Below, piece by piece: positions 24,323-26,760 of a stretch of DNA of 26,760 bases. The stretch covers positions 1 through 26,760 of the forward strand of contig CAMVLO010000057.1 of assembly GCA_947168365.1 (NCBI GenBank), in the 5' to 3' direction. Below the pieces are notes generated by a model. It saw only the letters and a program-made list of their open reading frames with translations, made no database searches and was not told the DNA's origin. The DNA comes from UBA3824 sp017541145. Lineage in GTDB: Bacteria; Bacteroidota; Bacteroidia; Bacteroidales; UBA3824. Each line of letters starts with the position of its first letter. Positions within the stretch are counted from its first letter, which is position 1. The translations under genes and the position numbers were made by a program.

Positions 24323-24352
24323 AGCAGGCAGTTTTTATTGCCTGCTTTTTTT
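24323..24352 (+). terminator. Rho-independent terminator after the RRM gene
   Basis: Stem agcaggca (24323-24330) / tgcctgct (24339-24346), 8-nt loop, then seven T's. Confidence 0.9.
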
Positions 24353-24411
24353 GTGTATTGATGTTTCTTAATAAAAAGTTATTTAATATTTTTTGTGTTA
24401 ACATACTACAA

Positions 24412-24440
24412 TATAATTAGGTATTCAGCGTTATAATTAG
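24412..24440 (+). promoter_or_regulatory. Direct repeat upstream of the small-peptide gene
   Basis: The 9-mer tataattag occurs at 24412-24420 and again at 24432-24440, exactly 20 bp apart, in the leader region of the peptide/expansin unit. No clear TAnnTTTG box was found here. The repeat could be a regulator site or part of an alternative promoter. Confidence 0.3.
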
Positions 24441-24479
24441 AAGTATAAATGTAAATATAAACATAAAAAGGACTCTAAA

Positions 24480-24647
24480 ATGAATAAGAAAACTGAAAAT
24501 CTTCAAAAAGAAGGAAACAAACAGTATCAAAAATCAGAAATTGAAATTGTTTTAGTCAACGCAAATGACATTATTTGCACATCATCAACAGGTATGTCCG
24601 GTGGTACCGGTGAAGGACTTAGTGATGGTGGTAATTACGGATTTTAA
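24480..24647 (+). CDS. 55-aa peptide with Gly-rich C-terminal tail
   Basis: The ATG is preceded at a 7-nt spacing by aagga, a Shine-Dalgarno-like site that is unusual for this phylum and supports real translation. The product has a polar, charged start (MNKKTENLQKEGNKQYQ), a hydrophobic core (SEIEIVLVNANDIICTSS) and a tail rich in Gly/Ser/Thr with two acidic residues (GMSGGTGEGLSDGGNYGF). The layout Y..(P/S)EIE(V/I)...DII.TSS followed by a Gly/Asp tail matches a loose group of short Bacteroidota proteins I have seen next to fimbrillin-type lipoprotein genes. They have no established function. There is no signal peptide. The lipoprotein gene starts 21 bp later, so the two are almost surely co-transcribed. 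Confidence 0.75.
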   Translation: MNKKTENLQKEGNKQYQKSEIEIVLVNANDIICTSSTGMSGGTGEGLSDGGNYGF

Positions 24648-24668
24648 TTAAATTAAAAAATAGTAAAA

Positions 24669-26153
24669 ATGAATAATTTTAGTAAGTCAGCATGTATGTT
24701 ACTATTGGCGGCAGGCATTGTTTCTTGTAACAACGATTTTCAAGAAATAGAATCTGTAGCAAAAGTCAAAACAGTATTTCAATCCGGTTTTGAATCTCAA
24801 ACATTTCAAAATTCAATTGCCAAAACACAACTTGGCGCAGATGGTCATACTATTTATTTTTCCGGTGACGAATCGATTCAGGTTTTAAGTTCAAAAAGCG
24901 AATCACCTTGTATCTTCCTTAATACCAGCGGAAAAGTTTCTACATCATGTGATTTCATCGGAGAGATCGAAGAGGCAGATCAGTATTACGCTGCTTATCC
25001 TTCAAGTAGTGTAAAAGCTTGGAACGGACAAAGTGTTACGATGCAGCTAATCGGTTCTCAATCAGCAGTTCAGGGCGGTTTTGATCCCAATGCGCATCTT
25101 TATGTAGCAAAAACCGGCGGAGACCAAAAGTATTTTCAATTCAAAAACGTTTGTGCTTATCTCAAAATCACAACAACTCAGAATCTTAGATCACTTACAT
25201 TTTCTGCTGAGTCAGGTAAGAAATTGGTAGGGGAGGTGAAAGTCGATACCGGAGATCCTACAGTAATAGATCTTCAGGGACAAGGTTCTAATGTAGTTTC
25301 ATTGTTACCGTTTGGTTCAGATTTCATTGCACCCGGTACATATTACTTGTCAGTTTTGCCGTGTACACTTTCTTCGTTGACAGTAACAGCAGTAGGCGAA
25401 AATTCTAAATCGGTTTCCAAAACTTGTGTTGCACAAATATTATTTGAACGAGCTAAAATTGCAAATTTTGGTACAGTTACATTCAATTTTGAGGAAACAG
25501 CACAGGAAGAAGAAGTTGATTATAAAAATGGAGAATGGTTTGACGGTACTATTACAACATATAACAAAAGTGGTGACTATCCATGGCCAATTTCACAATA
25601 TTGTGGCATAGAATCAGGATATTACAAATGTGCACCGGCATATAGCGAGCCTGCAATAGGTAATTTCCTTTTTGGAACATGTTACGAAATACAATACGGT
25701 GACAAAACCATAAAAGTAATTGCTGATGATATTTGTCCGGACGTAAATACAACATTTATAGATCTTGAGGCAGATGGTTTTACAGCTCTAACTGGTTTAA
25801 CTACAGGTAATCCGGCAGTGAAAATCAGAGAAATTCCGTATATCACCAATGAGAACCTCAAATTGGTTGTAAAACCGGGTTCAAATCCATATTTCCTTGG
25901 TTGTTGGGTGTTTAACGGCAGATATCCTGTATCTAACATCGAGATTTCATGGGACGGTGGTAAAAGCTACAGATCAATGCGAGCTGATAATCAACATAAT
26001 GAGTTCTGGGAATTTCAAACAGTCGGAGGCGTTCTATTTGAAGGAGACGTAACATTTAGAATTACAGATAAATATGGACATCAAGTAATCGGCGTTGTTT
26101 CAAATTTTACCGAAGGTTCGGTTAACGATTTAGGAGCAAATTTTGAATACTAA
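24669..26153 (+). CDS. Lipoprotein with fimbrillin-like N-terminal region and expansin-like C-terminal region
   Basis: The 494-residue protein has a signal peptide with lipobox IVSC (Cys20), then NNDFQEIE, which suits surface display. Residues about 21-275 look fimbrillin-like: KTQLGADGHTIYFSGDESIQVL resembles the conserved 'T...g..i.W..gD.I.V' opening, then YYAAYP and repeated beta-strands. Residues about 290-390 match an expansin double-psi beta-barrel: G293-T..TTY, CGI/C338 region, IKVIADDICP with Asp354 and FIDLEADGF with Asp365, corresponding to Asp71 and Asp82 of Bacillus subtilis EXLX1 (Asp82 is needed for wall loosening). Residues about 392-476 match the CBM63 domain: KPGSNPYFLGCWVFNGRYPV, WDGGKSYRSM and GDVTFRITDKYGHQVIG align with the EXLX1 C-terminal domain. 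Trp125/Trp126 of EXLX1 appear as Tyr408/Phe409. Expansins loosen cellulose or wall networks without hydrolysis. The activity here is inferred. Confidence 0.82.
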   Translation: MNNFSKSACMLLLAAGIVSCNNDFQEIESVAKVKTVFQSGFESQTFQNSIAKTQLGADGHTIYFSGDESIQVLSSKSESPCIFLNTSGKVSTSCDFIGEIEEADQYYAAYPSSSVKAWNGQSVTMQLIGSQSAVQGGFDPNAHLYVAKTGGDQKYFQFKNVCAYLKITTTQNLRSLTFSAESGKKLVGEVKVDTGDPTVIDLQGQGSNVVSLLPFGSDFIAPGTYYLSVLPCTLSSLTVTAVGENSKSVSKTCVAQILFERAKIANFGTVTFNFEETAQEEEVDYKNGEWFDGTITTYNKSGDYPWPISQYCGIESGYYKCAPAYSEPAIGNFLFGTCYEIQYGDKTIKVIADDICPDVNTTFIDLEADGFTALTGLTTGNPAVKIREIPYITNENLKLVVKPGSNPYFLGCWVFNGRYPVSNIEISWDGGKSYRSMRADNQHNEFWEFQTVGGVLFEGDVTFRITDKYGHQVIGVVSNFTEGSVNDLGANFEY

Positions 26154-26170
26154 AATTTTATAAATACAAG

Positions 26171-26204
26171 ACATCCCTGCAAGAATATTGTGGGGATGTT
26201 TTTG
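26171..26204 (+). terminator. Terminator after the expansin-like gene
   Basis: Stem acatccc (26171-26177) / gggatgt (26193-26199), followed by a T-run to 26203, 17 bp past the stop codon. Confidence 0.8.
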
Positions 26205-26317
26205 TTTATAGTTTTTTTGTTGACCTCTTGCTACCATCTAATTATTAGCCCAAACAGTTCCGTAATTTCTTCATTTCCAGTCTTTGAGAAAATACATCAA
26301 AAAAATCCAAAAAAAAA

Positions 26318-26350
26318 TTTGGAGAAAGTAAAAAAATACCCTTATCTTTG
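26318..26350 (+). promoter_or_regulatory. Strong promoter, copy 1 of 3
   Basis: -33 TTTG at 26318-26321 and -7 TATCTTTG at 26343-26350, then gcacccgc. It forms a set with the two promoters at 26452-26484 and 26646-26677. Confidence 0.75.
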
Positions 26351-26373
26351 CACCCGCAAATGAGAAAAACACC

Positions 26374-26401
26374 GACGCTTAAAAACGTCAGCAAGCTCTT
26401 T
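26374..26401 (+). promoter_or_regulatory. Leader hairpin and boxA-like element
   Basis: A small hairpin gacg (26374-26377) / cgtc (26386-26389) is followed by gctcttt at 26395-26401, which resembles the boxA antitermination signal of rRNA leaders (consensus TGCTCTTTAACA). It lies 24-50 bp downstream of promoter copy 1. The match is short, so this is tentative. Confidence 0.35.
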
Positions 26402-26451
26402 CAAAACAGTTGAAAACGACCAAATGTTTAACCCAAAGTTAACAATAAAAA

Positions 26452-26484
26452 TTTGGTTGGAGAGTGAAAAACTTCTTAACTTTG
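26452..26484 (+). promoter_or_regulatory. Strong promoter, copy 2 of 3
   Basis: -33 TTTG at 26452-26455 and -7 TAACTTTG at 26477-26484, then gcactcgc. Spacing is 21 bp, the same as in copy 1, and aaatttgg upstream is shared. Confidence 0.75.
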
Positions 26485-26645
26485 CACTCGCGTTTGACAC
26501 CAACAATCATACGCGACGAAACAAAATACGAACATTGACAAATTAAAACACCGCTTTTTTAAACTTTCAAATTTAGGTTGAAAACCAATAATCCAAACCC
26601 CGATTTGAAAATAAATTAAAAAAAACAAAAAGTTGCAAAAATAAA

Positions 26646-26677
26646 TTTGGTAGTTTGAAAAAAACTTCCGAACTTTG
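26646..26677 (+). promoter_or_regulatory. Strong promoter, copy 3 of 3
   Basis: -33 TTTG at 26646-26649 and -7-like GAACTTTG at 26670-26677, then gcaaccgc. The first base of the -7 box departs from TAnnTTTG. The surrounding aaatttggtagtttgaaaaa matches the context of the other copies. Confidence 0.6.
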
Positions 26678-26760
26678 CAACCGCAAAATTAACGGTAACA
26701 ACGAGTTCCAAACCTCAAGTTTAAAAAACAAGATTTAAAAACTAAAAAAAATAAATCTTA

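Larger units (their letters stand above)
26205..26760. other. Gene-free leader/promoter region at the right edge
   Basis: No convincing coding sequence or RNA gene in 556 bp. The region holds three tandem promoters and a boxA-like motif. The pattern suggests that an rRNA operon or another very highly expressed unit begins beyond 26760. Confidence 0.55.

Noticed and set aside
23720..24361. 213-codon plus-strand frame overlapping the RRM gene
   Set aside because: It is a shifted reading of the same repeats (Thr/Val/Ile monotony) and runs through the terminator.

Overview
The window looks like chromosomal DNA of a member of the Bacteroidota, most likely the order Bacteroidales. The evidence is AT-rich DNA, weak or absent Shine-Dalgarno sequences, many Bacteroidota-type -7 boxes (TAnnTTTG) upstream of genes, lipoproteins with an acidic stretch after the lipid cysteine, a BtuG-type surface B12-binding lipoprotein and a fimbrillin-like lipoprotein. 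A gut or rumen habitat is plausible from the B12 scavenging operon and the expansin-like lipoprotein, but this is inference.

Layout from left to right. (a) 1-600: the 3' end of an Rpn/PD-(D/E)XK-type nuclease gene with a heptad-repeat coiled coil, then non-coding DNA and a terminator. (b) 623-2421, minus strand: a secreted alpha/beta-hydrolase with a C-terminal LysM domain, and purE. (c) 2511-3676, plus strand: hpt and adk (purine salvage and nucleotide balance), ending in a strong terminator. (d) 3851-10138, plus strand: a cobalamin riboswitch followed by a complete B12 uptake operon, btuB-btuG-btuF-btuC-btuD, covering outer-membrane receptor, surface capture protein, binding protein, permease and ATPase. 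(e) 10184-15426, minus strand: a small secreted protein with a LOG-family hydrolase; a membrane family 2 glycosyltransferase; and a LuxC-like acyl-CoA reductase / AI-2E-family permease / miaA operon in which the last two genes overlap by 80 bp. (f) 15630-16802, plus strand: a Dabb-family protein and ispE (MEP isoprenoid pathway). (g) 16947-23126, plus strand: two adjacent transmembrane Cache-GAF-PAS receptors with no recognisable output domain, followed by a zinc-ribbon/TM2 protein. (h) 23467-24294: an RRM RNA-binding protein with a long Asn/Gly/Tyr/Gln/Arg low-complexity tail. (i) 24480-26153: a 55-residue peptide with a Gly-rich tail, then a lipoprotein whose N-terminal half resembles fimbrillins and whose C-terminal half matches the two-domain expansin fold (DPBB plus CBM63). 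(j) 26205-26760: no gene, but three near-identical strong promoters in tandem, as expected just upstream of an rRNA operon or another very highly expressed unit beyond the right edge.

The most notable items are the fimbrillin-expansin fusion with its small upstream peptide, the output-less receptor pair linked to a zinc-ribbon/TM2 protein, the RRM protein with a prion-like tail, and the complete riboswitch-controlled btuBGFCD operon. No CRISPR array, insertion sequence or tRNA gene was seen.
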